Shown piece by piece: positions 26,401-38,063 of a stretch of 64,000 bases of DNA. A program made the position numbers and the translations under genes. The number at the start of each line of letters is the position of its first letter. Positions within the stretch are counted from its first letter, which is position 1. This DNA is from Primula veris (taxonomy: Eukaryota > Streptophyta > Magnoliopsida > Ericales > Primulaceae): the NCBI GenBank assembly GCA_963682055.1, contig OY821750.1, forward strand, positions 26,420,402 to 26,484,401, read 5' to 3'. The notes under the pieces are model-generated. The model was not told the DNA's origin, did no database searches, and saw only the letters and a list, made by a program, of their open reading frames with translations.

Positions 26401-29082
26401 CTACTTTTTCCTCCCAATAATCAGGTGCACTAACCTAATTAATTCAATTAAGTCAATATTTATACAATTCTTAAATTATTCCTATCTTCCCCTGCAGGTA
26501 GCTTAAATCTTAGCTATTTCACCTCATCACCAAAGTACGATTACCTCTATTGTGGATCACCTTTATACGGAGACTTAAGCCCACAGAGAGTGAGAGAATG
26601 GATAGCTTACCACGTAAGATTCTTCGGAGAAAAATCGCATTTCGTAATTCACGATGCTGGCGGTATTCATGCAGGTGTGTTAGCGGTTTTACGGCCATGG
26701 ATAGAGAAAGGATACGTGACGTTAAATGATGTGAGAGAACAAGAGAGATTCGACGGATACTATCACAATCAGTTCCTTATAGTGAACGATTGCTTGCATA
26801 GGTATAGATTCGACGCTAAGTGGATGTTCTTCTTTGATGTGGATGAGTTCCTATTTATTCCGAAAAAGAAGACGATAAAGTCTGTTACAGATTCGCTATT
26901 AGACTACACACAGTTTACGATTCAACAGATGCCCATGTCTGGAAAGCTCTGCGTTGATGACGGTGGGAGAACCTACAAGTAAGAACTGCTTTATTTTTTA
27001 GTATTTTATTTGATTGATAAAGTTAATATCAGATTATTCGATGGCCAGCTGAATGGTTGAATTTGCGTTAAAATAGTCAATGTTTGTTGAAACTCATGAG
27101 GAACTTGAATACGTAAGGAACGATTAGGAAAAAGCTAAGCTCGAGCTTGATTCTAGAGGATGAGACTTGTGAAAGTCTGATTTGCAGGGGTGAATTATAC
27201 GTTTGGAAGAATATAAGATTTGGCATTACTGAATGAGTTGAAATAGGCAAATAGCTTACAGTTATATGATTTTATCTCTATTAAGGGTAAGTTTAGTCTT
27301 AGGACTCATTCAGGTGATTAATAAAGTCAAACCTTAGTAGGTCAGCTTGTCTGTGCTTTTTCTAGAAACCAACAGAATGAAACAAACTTTTCTAGATTTT
27401 AGTTATCATTTTACGAAAATGAGGGGGACCCGTAATCGTTCGGACCATTTTGATCTTAATGCATAACTCTTTTGTTGTTCTTATATATATTAGGTGATAC
27501 TCTAGTCCGAAGTTAAAAACAATATGAATGCACAATTAGGTAGAATATACATATATGTAATTTCGAGGTCTATATCGATATGAATAAGCCAAACACTGAT
27601 TTTCAACCATGTGAGTTCGAAACTGTGGTTGAGCTGTCTGTTGGAGTTATATGGTTCTGGAATTTTATATGCCATTTTTGAGGATTAAGATATGACTGGT
27701 GTAAATTGCAGCTTGGTGCTGATTGAGGTTTTTGGTGTCTAATATTGATGTTGATATTGGTTGGTTAAAATATAATTTTCATCTTGAATATGTTTCCTAA
27801 TGTCTTGTGGTGTAAGCTCAGAATCTTTCCTATCACTTACAAATGGGCCAATTAGATACCATGGTGAGATATACCGTGTGTATGCTAATTTTGTATTCTT
27901 GGCCATAAATCAATCACAGAACTAGAGCTTTTTTTTATTGTTAATCCATCTTAGAGGTTCAAATGTCATATTTTACAAATTAGGTAATTATTATCTTATG
28001 AGAATCAACCTTGCGTGAAGCATTATTTGGGAAAATTAATTAGTTTAGTGACTTTAGTCAAGAAATAGCAAACAAATGGAGCCTGTGGGCCTCTGTTGTA
28101 TGCATTTTTTGTTTTAGAAACCATAGTTGGTGAAATTATTTTGGGGTCTAGAATCAAGAATGTTACTTCCATCTTGATGGAACGAAAGACCTAGATATAG
28201 GTTCACATGTGTCTGAAATTAAATAGTATTATATATATTCTCTGCTGTTTTCTGACCCTTGAATCCAATTATATATTACTTGTAGACTTTAGTTGAGATA
28301 CTGTAACAATTAGCAATAATTAAGCTGCACTGCAAAGTTTTGGATATGCCTATAATAGGTGGGTGATGAGAATGATCACCCTAAGCTTGCAGAGTAATTA
28401 TTCATGTTAAGGTTTCCCCAAAAACCCAAAATAAATAAGAAAATCTTGTTAAGTAGAGATACCCTCCTAGTCAATTATGTACAAGTTTAAGCTACGGCCC
28501 GAATATGACGTTGGCAACTGTTACGCGACCAATTGTGTAGAAAATTGGATCGGTCTACCATTTTTTCATTTACCCGTTGTAGAATTTCTTCTTCAAAAGG
28601 ACTTCAGCTTTTTAGTGCTTTAATTATTGCACAGTGCACACCATTTGTGCCTGCTTGAGTCAAACTTGATAGAGAAGCACCCATTTGCTATATCATAATA
28701 TCGTACCAAATGCAAATTTCACGTGGTATTGTGCAGGAAATGGGGATTTGAGAAGCTAGCATATAGAGACTCGAGGACTAGAATCAGGCGTGACCGCAAA
28801 TACGCAGTACAACCACGTAACGTATTGGCAACAGGTGTTCACATGTCGGAAAACATAGTAGGCAAAACCACCCACAAAACAGACGGGCTAATTAAATACT
28901 ATCATTATCACGGGACCATTGCACAGAGACGTGAACCATGTCGGCAATTGCTTAATACCACTGGCATTCCTCTAGAGGGAATACCTTATGTTATGGACAC
29001 AACTATGAGAGACATTGGAGCTACCGTCAAAAGATTTGAGTTGAAAATGATCGGTCCAATTTTACAGAAGACACAGCAGTAG
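23406..29082 (+). CDS. GALS: Galactan beta-1,4-galactosyltransferase, GT92 (GALS type)
   Basis: Golgi type II membrane glycosyltransferase of family GT92 (former DUF23), expected to extend beta-1,4-galactan side chains of pectin from UDP-galactose. Exons 23406-24372, 26498-26978 and 28737-29082 join in frame to 597 residues. Residues about 24-46 form the single membrane segment after a short basic cytosolic tail. Residues about 95-185 are a low-complexity stem with seven RQQNGV-like repeats. The catalytic part starts at about residue 195. It includes YLYCGS, the block VREWIAYH from residue 354, HDAGG, the metal/nucleotide-binding DVD at 436-438 within FFDVDEFLF, NQFLIVNDCLHRYR, WGFEKL and TGVHMSEN. 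The C-terminal YYHYH block is also present. Arabidopsis GALS proteins are nearer 500 residues; the excess is the repeat stem. Which of GALS1-3 it matches is not decided. Confidence 0.93.
23688..23972 (+). repeat. Coding tandem repeat in the GALS stem (RQQNGV units)
   Basis: Seven copies of a ~21-nt core (CCACGTCAGCAAAACGGAGT and variants) encode PRQQNGV-like heptapeptides, separated by 4-16 residue spacers such as LNQLSA. Copies are closer at the nucleotide level than their spacers. This implies recent expansion of a coding minisatellite in the luminal stem, where length change is likely tolerated. Confidence 0.85.
24500..25480 (+). repeat. Degenerate copies of the exon 1 end within GALS intron 1
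   Basis: The last part of exon 1 (GTGAATGTTACGGATACGAT through GCTCCTGGTATGT, about 24328-24378) recurs in decayed form. Copies lie near 24511-24530, 24641-24760, 24881-24940, 25141-25200 and 25415-25480. Several keep CGATCGAGGC, TTTACGAGGCT and a donor-like GGTATGTT. Intronic segments such as GGATTTGATGTG and GATTGTGATGTATATTTAT are copied with them, so the unit spans the exon-intron border and is roughly 200-270 bp. Confidence 0.75.
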
Positions 29083-29497
29083 ATATACACATCTCTGGTT
29101 CATTAATTTTATATCTTTATAATGTATTGTTCGATTTTATTGCCGGTGTAGGTAATTTTCGAGGGTGTTTGTTCGCTGTAAAATAATTCTTATTAGCAGT
29201 AGTTAAAGGAAACTAAATGGTGATTCGTGAATAGATATGTTTTATTAATTAATTCTTCTCTTCTTTTGGTTTGTACTTTGTAGAAATCACTTTTAAGCCA
29301 TGTCGTGTTTAGAAGTGATACTCCAAACGGTCCCCTACAGGGTCATTCAACTAATGAAACGATAGTGAGTGTTAGTAGTAAAATAGATGAATGCACATGC
29401 TCTCACTTTTTAGGTTTGTATTATAATGATTGAATGCATCAAAGTCACACTATGTTGGTAAGAAGTATTATAGAGTAAAATATTTGTGGCCAGGAAT

Positions 29498-29872
29498 CAT
29501 TTTTGTTTTTGAGTTAATTTTGAACTATAATTATTAAGATATTTAATCGAAAAAGGACTCCCAACTTTTTTCTCTACTGAAAAATAAAAATCTCAGAGAC
29601 GTCCTTGTTGTTAAATGAGTAAAATAAAATATTTTTATATGTTACAGATTAGTCTTTTTAAGCATATTTACATTTTTGTTTTAGAGTTAATTTTGAACTA
29701 TTCAATTATTAAGATATTTTATTATTAAATTTCATACTGGCAATAAAAATCAAAAAAAGACACCCCAACTTTTTCCTGTATTGAAAAATAAAAATCTCAG
29801 GAGCGGTTGTTAAATGAGTAAAATAAAATATTTTTTATATGTTACAGGTTAGTCTTTTTAAGCATATTTACT
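29498..29872. repeat. Tandem duplication, ~175-200 bp unit, two copies
   Basis: Copy one (about 29498-29670) and copy two (29671-29872) share ATTTTTGTTTT.GAGTTAAT, GAAAAATAAAAATCTCAG, TGTTAAATGAGTAAAATA and AGTCTTTTTAAGCATATTTA. The second copy has a ~25-bp insertion near 29735. Confidence 0.88.
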
Positions 29873-30346
29873 TACACCAAGTAAGTAATTAGGCGCATAA
29901 TTTGCTTTGCTTTGTCGGTGTGAGGGAACATACATAACTGGCTATCACTCATATATGTTAACTGGCTAGAATGAGAGAGGGGCCTGCATTGATTTTTTAG
30001 CAATCAACGTTATATTTTTTATATATTATCAAAAGAAAAATAACTCATGATATTGAAATGCACTTTATAAAAAGAAAAGTTCTATAGTAGGAGTATCATT
30101 AAGCCATAATAATGTGTACAAAAACAAGGAATATTTAGTGGTTGGGTCGGGACAACTATTTTCATAATTGAATCTTAAGTAACATCTATGAAAATAAAAT
30201 ATCATAGCTAAACATCTCTCGATATGACTTTTACTGTAGTTGTTTTCCCGTCATCATGTTTTAGTCCCTCTTCAATTATAAAATATGGGCTCATCAGTAC
30301 AACTTTACAAGTGTAACAAACTAACAATAATATTAAGATTGAAGTT

Positions 30347-30603
30347 GGTACATTTTCAAACTTAGTCGATACGAAATCTAGCACTCGTAATATTGATAAC
30401 ATCATATAGCTAGGTCATCCAATTCTCTTGGTACATTTTCAAACTTAGTCGATACGAAATCTAGCACTCGTAATATTGATAACATCATATATATATATAG
30501 CTAGGTCATCCAATTCTCTTGGTACATTTTCAAACTTAGTCGATACGAAATCTAGCACTCGTAATATTGATAACATCATATAGCTAGGTCATCCAATTCT
30601 CTT
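30347..30603. repeat. Tandem repeat, 83-91 bp unit, three copies
   Basis: Copies start with GGTACATTTTCAAACTTAGT at 30347, 30430 and 30521 and are almost identical. The middle copy differs by an extra TATATATA. The near identity points to a very recent triplication. Confidence 0.97.
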
Positions 30604-32255
30604 TTTACAATATATTTAATAGTATACATTCATAAGTGTTTATAGCCTGTCAACAAAGATTAATTTGGAAAAAAGACAAATCGCTAACAGGGTTGGCTTA
30701 TAGTGACAAAATAGATTGTCTTCTTAAATACTTATATAGACTATAGTCTTTTGTATTTAAGTCGGTAACACAAACCTTTGATGGGTCTTAGCTTTTTCCA
30801 TCAATTTAAAGGAATATGTTAATTGTTAACTGAAATATAACTAAAATTTCTTTTAGAAAAGGTTCATAAGCTTAATTTACGCTAGAAGATATTGAATTAG
30901 TCAAAACAAGTTCAAAAATATACGAAAATTTCCTTTAGGCTTTAGCTAATTAATGATTGGCTAACAACGATATGCATACATTTCGTTCGTCTGCAGTCGT
31001 TTTCTTTGTTTCTTTATTCACAAGTTATTCTCTAAAATTATAATAAAATTATATTCTATATTTTTATCAAGCAAAGTGAGTCATTCTGCAAACTAACGTT
31101 AATATTGACATTTATATGTATTTCGTAGCGTAAAATACGTTTGTTCATATCGTTAGCGAGAATTATGCTTATGCTGTTATGCATATTTTTTATTGGAGGC
31201 AATGTCTTAACCAATTCTTGTATTTATATGTTGTTATTTTAAAAAAAACTGAGCTTAAGAGCAATTAAATATAGTTTCTGTCAAGACAACCCCCAGAAAC
31301 TTGGCTAGGGCACCGGATCGGCATGCAAATTTGAAATATCGTTTTCTCATTTCCCTGTAATAAGAAAATTTGACAATCCCACCACACTGGTTAGAAAATT
31401 CAGCTTTGATGTCAAGGAAAGATAAATGCAGATCATTGGAGATGACGGCACTCCTATAATTCTGTAAATTATGAAATTTCAAAATTTAACCATGTATTTT
31501 CAATAAAATATGTTTAAAACAATGAATTGACGCCATTCATTCTCTCAATTTACTATATGATATTAATTTTGGCACCACTCATATACCATTTCTGGTTTGT
31601 CTCCTGTTTTTTTTTTTTTTTTATATTGAATACAAAACATGTGTTTTCTCTGAATCATTTCTGGCATGTGCAAATGGAGAGAAAGTGATAACCACGAACT
31701 ATATATGTTGTTGTTTGTGCTTGTCTAGTAAAAAACTGAAGACAATCCATGATAAACTTTAGCAATAAAGTCATGCATAGTGATAAATAAACAAAGCGAT
31801 TAAAAGAACAGCACATGATATCTTATAATAATTTAAAGCTTGTCAAAGTAACAAAATAAAGTTTGTGGCTGAGTAAATAGTCTTATCTCAACTTAATAAA
31901 TTTTGAAGACGTAGATTTTAGCAAATCAAATCCATACACATGTAATGAAGTTCAAAATACAGACAACTCTAGGTAATCATAAGATTTGCAATTAATTTTA
32001 GTAATTTTTGGATTTGTTCAAGCATGCATATAACGTGTTTTATAGTTGCAAGGAAATTTTATAAGGCTGTCGGTTTGGCCTAACAATTGAGTTGCAGTAA
32101 CTGGAATCAAGTTTGGTTTCTCTTGATCCTAACTAGGAAAATTACAGTCGAAATTTTGGTATTAACCAAAACATTTTTTTGTCTAACTTTGTGGACCGGT
32201 TTGAGCTGTTTAACCCTGACCAAACCCTACGTGCTTTGCATGTGAATCGAAGTAC

Positions 32256-32596
32256 AGAGAAAAAAGAAGAACTAATGTATATGTGAAACAAGAAGAGAAT
32301 TTGTTTATTGTTCTTGGTTACATTGTTGTGAAGCTATTACAAATATTTATAGCAACAGTAAAATAATAGAATCTTTAATAATGGTAATACGTGATATCAA
32401 TCCTTGATTTGAGTGAATAAATTTTGCCCCATAATATTATCCTTGATTTGTGTTTTGAATTCTTTCCAAAGTTGGCTGAGAGAATTTGCAAGCTGTATCA
32501 TTTTGTTTAGTAAATACTTTGTCAACTTTATCTTTATTGCCAAGTATTTCTCCATTGGTATTTTCACATTGATGACTATGATCATTTCCTTTAATA
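32256..32596 (-). repeat. 3' LTR of the Copia element
   Basis: 341 bp, one mismatch to the other LTR. It directly follows the polypurine tract (element sense) and abuts the AGTAC target duplication at 32251-32255. On the element strand it begins TATTAAAGG and ends TTTTTTCTCT. Confidence 0.96.
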
Positions 32597-33626
32597 CCCT
32601 CCCTCAAATTATGTCGGGGTCGGAGGCATAATTTGCCAGAAAAATAACGCAGCGAGGTCTTTGACATTGGCTTGGTAAATATATCAGCTAGTTGTTCATT
32701 GGTAGGGACATAACGAGTCACAAGGAGCCCATTAGCAACACGTTCCCGAACGAAGTGATAATCTAACTCAATATGTTTGCTGCGGGCATGGAAGACGGGA
32801 TTAATTGTCATATGTAAAGCGCTAAGATTGTCACAAAACAACACGGGTGGTGACGAAACAGGAACATGAAGATCACGAAGTATAAATGTTAACCATGTGA
32901 GCTCAGCTGTAGTATGGGCCATTGCACGATATTCAGACTCGGTGCTTGAGCGGGAAACCGTTGGTTGTTTCTTTGCACACCATGAGATTAAGTTTTGACC
33001 AAGGAATGTACAGAAGCCGGTAGTAGATCGTCGAGTGGTGGGACAGCCAGCCCAATCTGCATCAGAAAATGCACAAAGATCAAGTGTAGTGCGGGAAGTA
33101 AAATTAAGGCCCAGATGGATGCTGCCTTTTATATATCGTAAAATTCGACGTACCATTTTTAAATGGGTTAGTGTAGGAGCATGCATAAATTGAGAGACAA
33201 AGTTTACACTAAACGAAATGTCAGGGCGCGTGAGAGTCAAATATTGTAATGCACCAACAATACCACGAAATTCGCTTGGGTCATCAAGTAAAGTGATACT
33301 AGAAGATTTAACAGGTTTTGATTCCAGTGGAGTATTCATTGGCTTTGAATCAACCATCTGCATCTTTTCAAGAATTGTCAAAGCATAATGAGTTTGAGAA
33401 AGATGTAAACCATCATGAGTAGGGGAAATTTCTATACCCAAAAAATGATGTATAGGTCCTAAATCTTTCATTGCAAACTCTACACTCAAAACTTTTATAA
33501 ATTGTTCAACTTCATGTGAATGAGAACCTGTCAATAACATGTCATCAACATATAAGAGTAGAACAAGTGTACCTTTAGATGAGTGGCGAATAAATAGTGA
33601 AGGGTCAGCCATGCTACAAAAAAAAA
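32437..33626 (-). pseudogene. Copia polyprotein, C-terminal part (rest of RT, RNase H), out of frame
   Basis: Continuation of the polyprotein after the frame break in the nine-T run. The reading frame is open from 33912, but homology begins at the break. It contains the RT catalytic motif YVDDMLLTG, HFLGIE and the tether region. RNase H follows, with SDADWAGC, STESEYRAM, CDNLSALH and HIELDYHFVRE, then QLADIFTKPM near the end. The frame runs on through the polypurine tract into the 3' LTR before a stop at 32437. A one-base length change in the homopolymer explains the shift. It could be a real mutation or a sequencing/assembly error. Confidence 0.88.
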
Positions 33627-36600
33627 TCATTAGTACGTAAAAAAATACTAAATCGATCAAACCATGCACGTGGAGCTTGCTTGAGTCCATAAAGAGCACG
33701 GTGAAGCTTGCACACATGATTAGGATTTTGCAAATCAACCATTCCAGGAGGTTGCTCCATGAAAATGTCCTCACTGATATGACCATGCAAAAATGCATTT
33801 TTAACATCAAGTTGTCGAATACCCCATTGTCGTACAAGGGCAAGACTAAGAACAATACGTATGGTTCCTGGTTTAATAACAGGGGAAAAAGTCTCAGTAA
33901 AATCAATCCCATCTAATTGATGATATCCTTTAGCTACCAAGCGTGCCTTAAGGCGATCAAGTGAGCCATCGGTGTTTAGTTTTGTCTTGAACACCCATTT
34001 TGAGCCTATCACGTGCATTTGTGGTTGACGTGGAATGAGTGTCCATGTTTTATTATGGTGAAGTGCAGCGAGTTCTTCACTCATAGCATGACGCCACCCT
34101 TCGTGTTTAAGAGCAGTTCGGACGCTAAGAGGCTCACGGGGAATTGATTGGGTGTGAACTGTTAATGCGTATTTTGGGTTGGGCTTAATTGTGCCCATTT
34201 GAGCACGGGTAACCATAGAGTGGTGCGAGGTGGACGAAGAGGTTGTAAGGTCTGTAGGTTGTTCGGTAACGACCACATGATCATAGATCCCTATTGACAA
34301 ATTGGGAGAATTGTCAGGAGATGATTGTGGGGAAGTGTCAAATGAAATGGGCACTAATTGGTTAATAATAGCTTCAGAATTTGAGTTGGCAACAGCGGAG
34401 TCTAGCGGTGAAGTTTGGGTGCTAATGATAGGAGAACTAGTAGTATTTTCTGAACTTATGGTGGTACAAGATGTGTCTAAGGGTGAAGTTACAATGTGTA
34501 ATACGGGACTATAATTAGGCAGCGGAATTGTGGAAAGCTCGTCATCGGATTTTTCTGCAGAAAAATCCATGTCAGTAACCGGAATAGTAAGCCAATTATC
34601 AAATATACTTAGTAGTTGATTGTGCAAATTAGTCGATTTAGATGTTTGCTGAAACGGAAAACACTTTTCATCAAACACTACATGACGGGAAATTATTATC
34701 TTCCGACTTGACGGATGAAAACATTTATACCCTTTATATTGGTTACTATACCCGATAAAAACGCATGCTACTGTTTTTGGATCAAATTTATTGTTACGAG
34801 TCCCCCAAGTGTAAGGAAAACATTTAGATCCAAATACACGTAGTGAAGAGTAATTCGGATAAGTACCATGTAGTTTTAAAAAGGGAGTATCAAAGTTTAT
34901 CGCAGATGAAGGAAGACGATTATATAAATAAACAGCCGTAGAAAAAGCTTCAACCCATAAATACAATGGAGCTCCACTATGAAAGAGCATTGTCAAACCA
35001 AGTTCACGAATAATACGATGTCGTCGTTCGACCATACCTGTTTGTTCCGGTGTGTGTGGACAAGAAATTATATGAAGGATACCTTGTGCTTGAAAATAAG
35101 ATCCAAGCTTGTTATTAACAAACTCACCACCACCATCTGAATGAAACACTTTAATTTTTTTGTTAAATTGTCTATCAACATATTTTTCGAATGAAAAATA
35201 AACATCACTAAATTCTGATTTCCTTTTCAGAGGAACAAACCAAGTAAAACGAGAGAAATCATCAACAAAACACGCATAATATCGGAAAGAACCAAGAGAC
35301 GTTACGGGAGCTGGCCCCCATAAATCACAATGTATTTTATCAAATACTTCTACACTAGAATTTTTAGAATTATAAAACGGAAATTTACTAATTTTTCCTA
35401 ATTGACAACTGTCACAAAAAGACGGTGACTTATTCGATCCTACTACTTCGATATGACCCTTATTTTTAAGACGTTGTAAAGATGATAGTTGTGGGTGTCC
35501 TAGCCGTTGATGCCAAATATCCACCGTCCCAGTTTTATAACGATTAGCAAAATGTAGTTCATGTGGATTAGAAAGAACGTAAAGATTACCCTTGCGCTTC
35601 CCCGTCATCACTATTCGACCTGTTTCTCGTTCCTTCACACACAAATCATTGTTAGAAAATTCACAATTTAAAGGAAAATCATCGGTTAGTTGGCTCACTG
35701 ATAATAAATTTTTAGCTAATTGGGGAACAAGGAAAACATCTCTTAAAGTAAATTCCATAGATTTGTATTTAATACAAGTGTCCCCAATAGCTTCAATAGC
35801 CAATGATGTTCCATCACCAATCTGAACAGAGTCGGTACCGAGAAATTTTCTTAAATTTTTTAACATACCTGCATTACCTGTCATGTGGTTCGATGCTCCA
35901 GTGTCGGTAATCCATTCAGGTTCATAAACCGATGTATCAAGGGTGAGTGCAGCAAGTGCTTGTGGAAGCTCATCATGTTTTTCCTGTAGTTTAGGTATAA
36001 ACCAACATATTTTGGCTATATGTCCGGGAGTATCACAATATTGACACCTCTCGCCTCGATATTTTTCACGCTCACCCGGAGTCATGCGTCGTTGTCCATG
36101 TGGGGGCAGGCGTCGGCTAAGGGCATTCATATTTTGGTCAATTGGGCGTGAGGCATGTTGGTTTTTGGCTTCACGTGTTTGTTGAAAGGGCATCGAAGAA
36201 TTGGAGTTATTAGAGTTGTGAGCCTGGAATCCTCGTCCGCTTGAGTTGAAGTGATTTTGATTTTTTCGAGTTGGTGACTCCCAGGAAGTATGTTGCTTAT
36301 GGCTAAAGAATGCCATGGGCGGTGTGGAGTTGATATTGAACCATGATTGTCGTTGCTCAAATCCTTGAAGGAGAGACACAAGCTCCGAGTAACTTGGAGT
36401 TGGAGGCTTGAGCATTGACGTAGTAAAAGACTCGTATTTTGGTCCCAGACTTGTCAAAAGAGAAAATATTTTTTGTTTTTCATCAAGAGGACTGCCAAGT
36501 GCTGCAAGATTGTCACATGTGCTCTTGAATTGTCTTAGGTGGTTTTCAATGGTTGTGTCTTCATTTTTGCGAAGATACGTAATTTCTTGTCGGAGCGTAA

Positions 36601-36955
36601 ACTCACGCTCTTGAGATATTTGGGCATAGGATTTTTGCAAGGCATCCCAAACTTTATGGGCCGTGTCTAACCCTATGACCAAACCAAGAGCTTCTTCGGT
36701 TAGCGTTCCAATAATCCATCCTCGAAGAAGACGATCGGAACTACGCCAACTGATGTAGTCTTTGGTTAGAACCTTTGTGGGAATTTCAGTTGTGGGGGTG
36801 GTGTACATTTCTGGTATTTGGGTTTCACCGGTAAGGTGACCGATAAGTTCTTGGCTTTCGGCAAGTGCCATTGCTTGCTCATGCCATAAGTGATAGTTGT
36901 TGTGTTTGAGTTTAAGGGTAATAAAGTTACTGACATTGAAAGAAATTTGTGCCAT
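33614..36955 (-). CDS. Copia Gag-Pol polyprotein, N-terminal part (Gag, protease, integrase, start of RT)
   Basis: 1,113-codon frame starting 40 bp inside the 5' LTR. Order from the N terminus: Gag with the CCHC knuckle CQYCDTPGHIAKIC (near residue 307), aspartic protease with the active site DTGAS, the integrase HHCC zinc region (HQRLGHP...CDSCQLGK), the integrase core with DLWGP, HSDGGGEF and a Glu in PEQTGMVERRHR, then a Ser/Thr-rich linker. The reverse transcriptase follows with KWVFKTK, QLDVKNAFLHG and ALYGLKQAPRAWF. The frame stops at 33614-33616, just after a run of nine T (element strand) at 33618-33626. RT continues in another frame, so this copy cannot make the whole polyprotein by ordinary translation. 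Confidence 0.93.
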   Translation of the reverse strand: MAQISFNVSNFITLKLKHNNYHLWHEQAMALAESQELIGHLTGETQIPEMYTTPTTEIPTKVLTKDYISWRSSDRLLRGWIIGTLTEEALGLVIGLDTAHKVWDALQKSYAQISQEREFTLRQEITYLRKNEDTTIENHLRQFKSTCDNLAALGSPLDEKQKIFSLLTSLGPKYESFTTSMLKPPTPSYSELVSLLQGFEQRQSWFNINSTPPMAFFSHKQHTSWESPTRKNQNHFNSSGRGFQAHNSNNSNSSMPFQQTREAKNQHASRPIDQNMNALSRRLPPHGQRRMTPGEREKYRGERCQYCDTPGHIAKICWFIPKLQEKHDELPQALAALTLDTSVYEPEWITDTGASNHMTGNAGMLKNLRKFLGTDSVQIGDGTSLAIEAIGDTCIKYKSMEFTLRDVFLVPQLAKNLLSVSQLTDDFPLNCEFSNNDLCVKERETGRIVMTGKRKGNLYVLSNPHELHFANRYKTGTVDIWHQRLGHPQLSSLQRLKNKGHIEVVGSNKSPSFCDSCQLGKISKFPFYNSKNSSVEVFDKIHCDLWGPAPVTSLGSFRYYACFVDDFSRFTWFVPLKRKSEFSDVYFSFEKYVDRQFNKKIKVFHSDGGGEFVNNKLGSYFQAQGILHIISCPHTPEQTGMVERRHRIIRELGLTMLFHSGAPLYLWVEAFSTAVYLYNRLPSSAINFDTPFLKLHGTYPNYSSLRVFGSKCFPYTWGTRNNKFDPKTVACVFIGYSNQYKGYKCFHPSSRKIIISRHVVFDEKCFPFQQTSKSTNLHNQLLSIFDNWLTIPVTDMDFSAEKSDDELSTIPLPNYSPVLHIVTSPLDTSCTTISSENTTSSPIISTQTSPLDSAVANSNSEAIINQLVPISFDTSPQSSPDNSPNLSIGIYDHVVVTEQPTDLTTSSSTSHHSMVTRAQMGTIKPNPKYALTVHTQSIPREPLSVRTALKHEGWRHAMSEELAALHHNKTWTLIPRQPQMHVIGSKWVFKTKLNTDGSLDRLKARLVAKGYHQLDGIDFTETFSPVIKPGTIRIVLSLALVRQWGIRQLDVKNAFLHGHISEDIFMEQPPGMVDLQNPNHVCKLHRALYGLKQAPRAWFDRFSIFLRTNDFFL

Positions 36956-36994
36956 TGATGTGAGATTTTAACACTCACGTTGGCTCTGGTACCA

Positions 36995-37335
36995 AGAGAA
37001 AAAAGAAGAACTAATGTATATGTGAAACAAGAAGAGAATTTGTTTATTGTTCTTGGTTACATTGTTGTGAAGCTATTACAAATATTTATAGCAACAGTAA
37101 AATAGTAGAATCTTTAATAATGGTAATACGTGATATCAATCCTTGATTTGAGTGAATAAATTTTGCCCCATAATATTATCCTTGATTTGTGTTTTGAATT
37201 CTTTCCAAAGTTGGCTGAGAGAATTTGCAAGCTGTATCATTTTGTTTAGTAAATACTTTGTCAACTTTATCTTTATTGCCAAGTATTTCTCCATTGGTAT
37301 TTTCACATTGATGACTATGATCATTTCCTTTAATA
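36995..37335 (-). repeat. 5' LTR of the Copia element
   Basis: 341 bp, abutting the AGTAC target duplication at 37336-37340 on its outer side and the primer-binding site on its inner side. It should hold the element promoter, but no strong TATA box was picked out. Confidence 0.96.
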
Positions 37336-38063
37336 AGTACAACGCAAGAACTTTTAAATGTTATAAGGTTTTTCCAAAACCGACAAATGATGCAAGATAT
37401 ATTGCCAAAAAAAATGATATAAAAGGGGAATTTCTGGATTGGAGATTTCCAATCACACACATCGACAAAAAATGGCTAATTTTCATTGCTTTATCATCAC
37501 AAACTACGTACTAGTGGTTGGGCCCCTTGGGCTATCAATAATTTCATGCGTGTTTGGTGAGTCGACTTTGGCAATTATTGTCTCGGGTCGTCCTTTTGTT
37601 TCACGTACCGACGGTCGGCGAAGCTGACCGCGACCCTTGATGTGGTGTGGTGAACACGCACGCGCATGAGCGTAGCACCCTCTAAAACTTTTTCCCACCA
37701 AAATTAGCTGTTATCGCCCAACAGTTGAAACCCTTTACGGAAAGGTCCTATAAATTTGAATATTTGCAAATTGCACTCATTACTGTGAAAAGTCACAATT
37801 GTTAGACTTGTTCTTAGAGTTAGGCCTTTTATTTTTAAATGTTTTATTTCCTATATTAGACTCTAACCTCACAATATTTCCCATGCCTTTCTAAAATCAG
37901 AATCTACTACCCCCATGAATTTCTTTCATATAGGGTCTTTAGAACTAAGTCATATTGGTTATAGTTTTAAAGAGATGATCCATGACATTTAAAATGTCTG
38001 AGTGTGCCGGGAATTTCCGCTTCTATTTTCGGTGATAGATAAAATCGTGTACCTTGTGAGACT

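Larger units (their letters stand above)
29083..32250. other. Intergenic region between GALS and the Copia element
   Basis: AT-rich and without a supported gene. It includes the GALS 3' UTR and two tandem duplications listed separately. Small frames such as 31255-31482 (-) have no recognisable product. Confidence 0.55.
32256..37335 (-). mobile_element. Ty1/Copia LTR retrotransposon, nearly intact
   Basis: The 5,080-bp element is inserted in reverse orientation and flanked by a perfect 5-bp target duplication AGTAC (32251-32255 and 37336-37340). Two 341-bp LTRs differ at one position (32366 versus 37105), so insertion is recent. Inside the 5' LTR (right side) is a primer-binding site TGGTACCAGAGCC (36982-36994), one base off the usual plant initiator-Met tRNA complement. 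Inside the 3' LTR is the polypurine tract GAGGGAGGG (32597-32605). LTR ends are TATTA...TCTCT on the element strand, a non-TG/CA type. The domain order gag, protease, integrase, RT, RNase H is that of Copia. One frameshift splits the polyprotein. Confidence 0.96.

Noticed and set aside
32413..32631. Plus-strand frames inside the Copia LTRs (also at 37152-37514)
   Set aside because: Identical frames occur in both LTRs on the strand opposite to the element; they are shadows of the LTR sequence.
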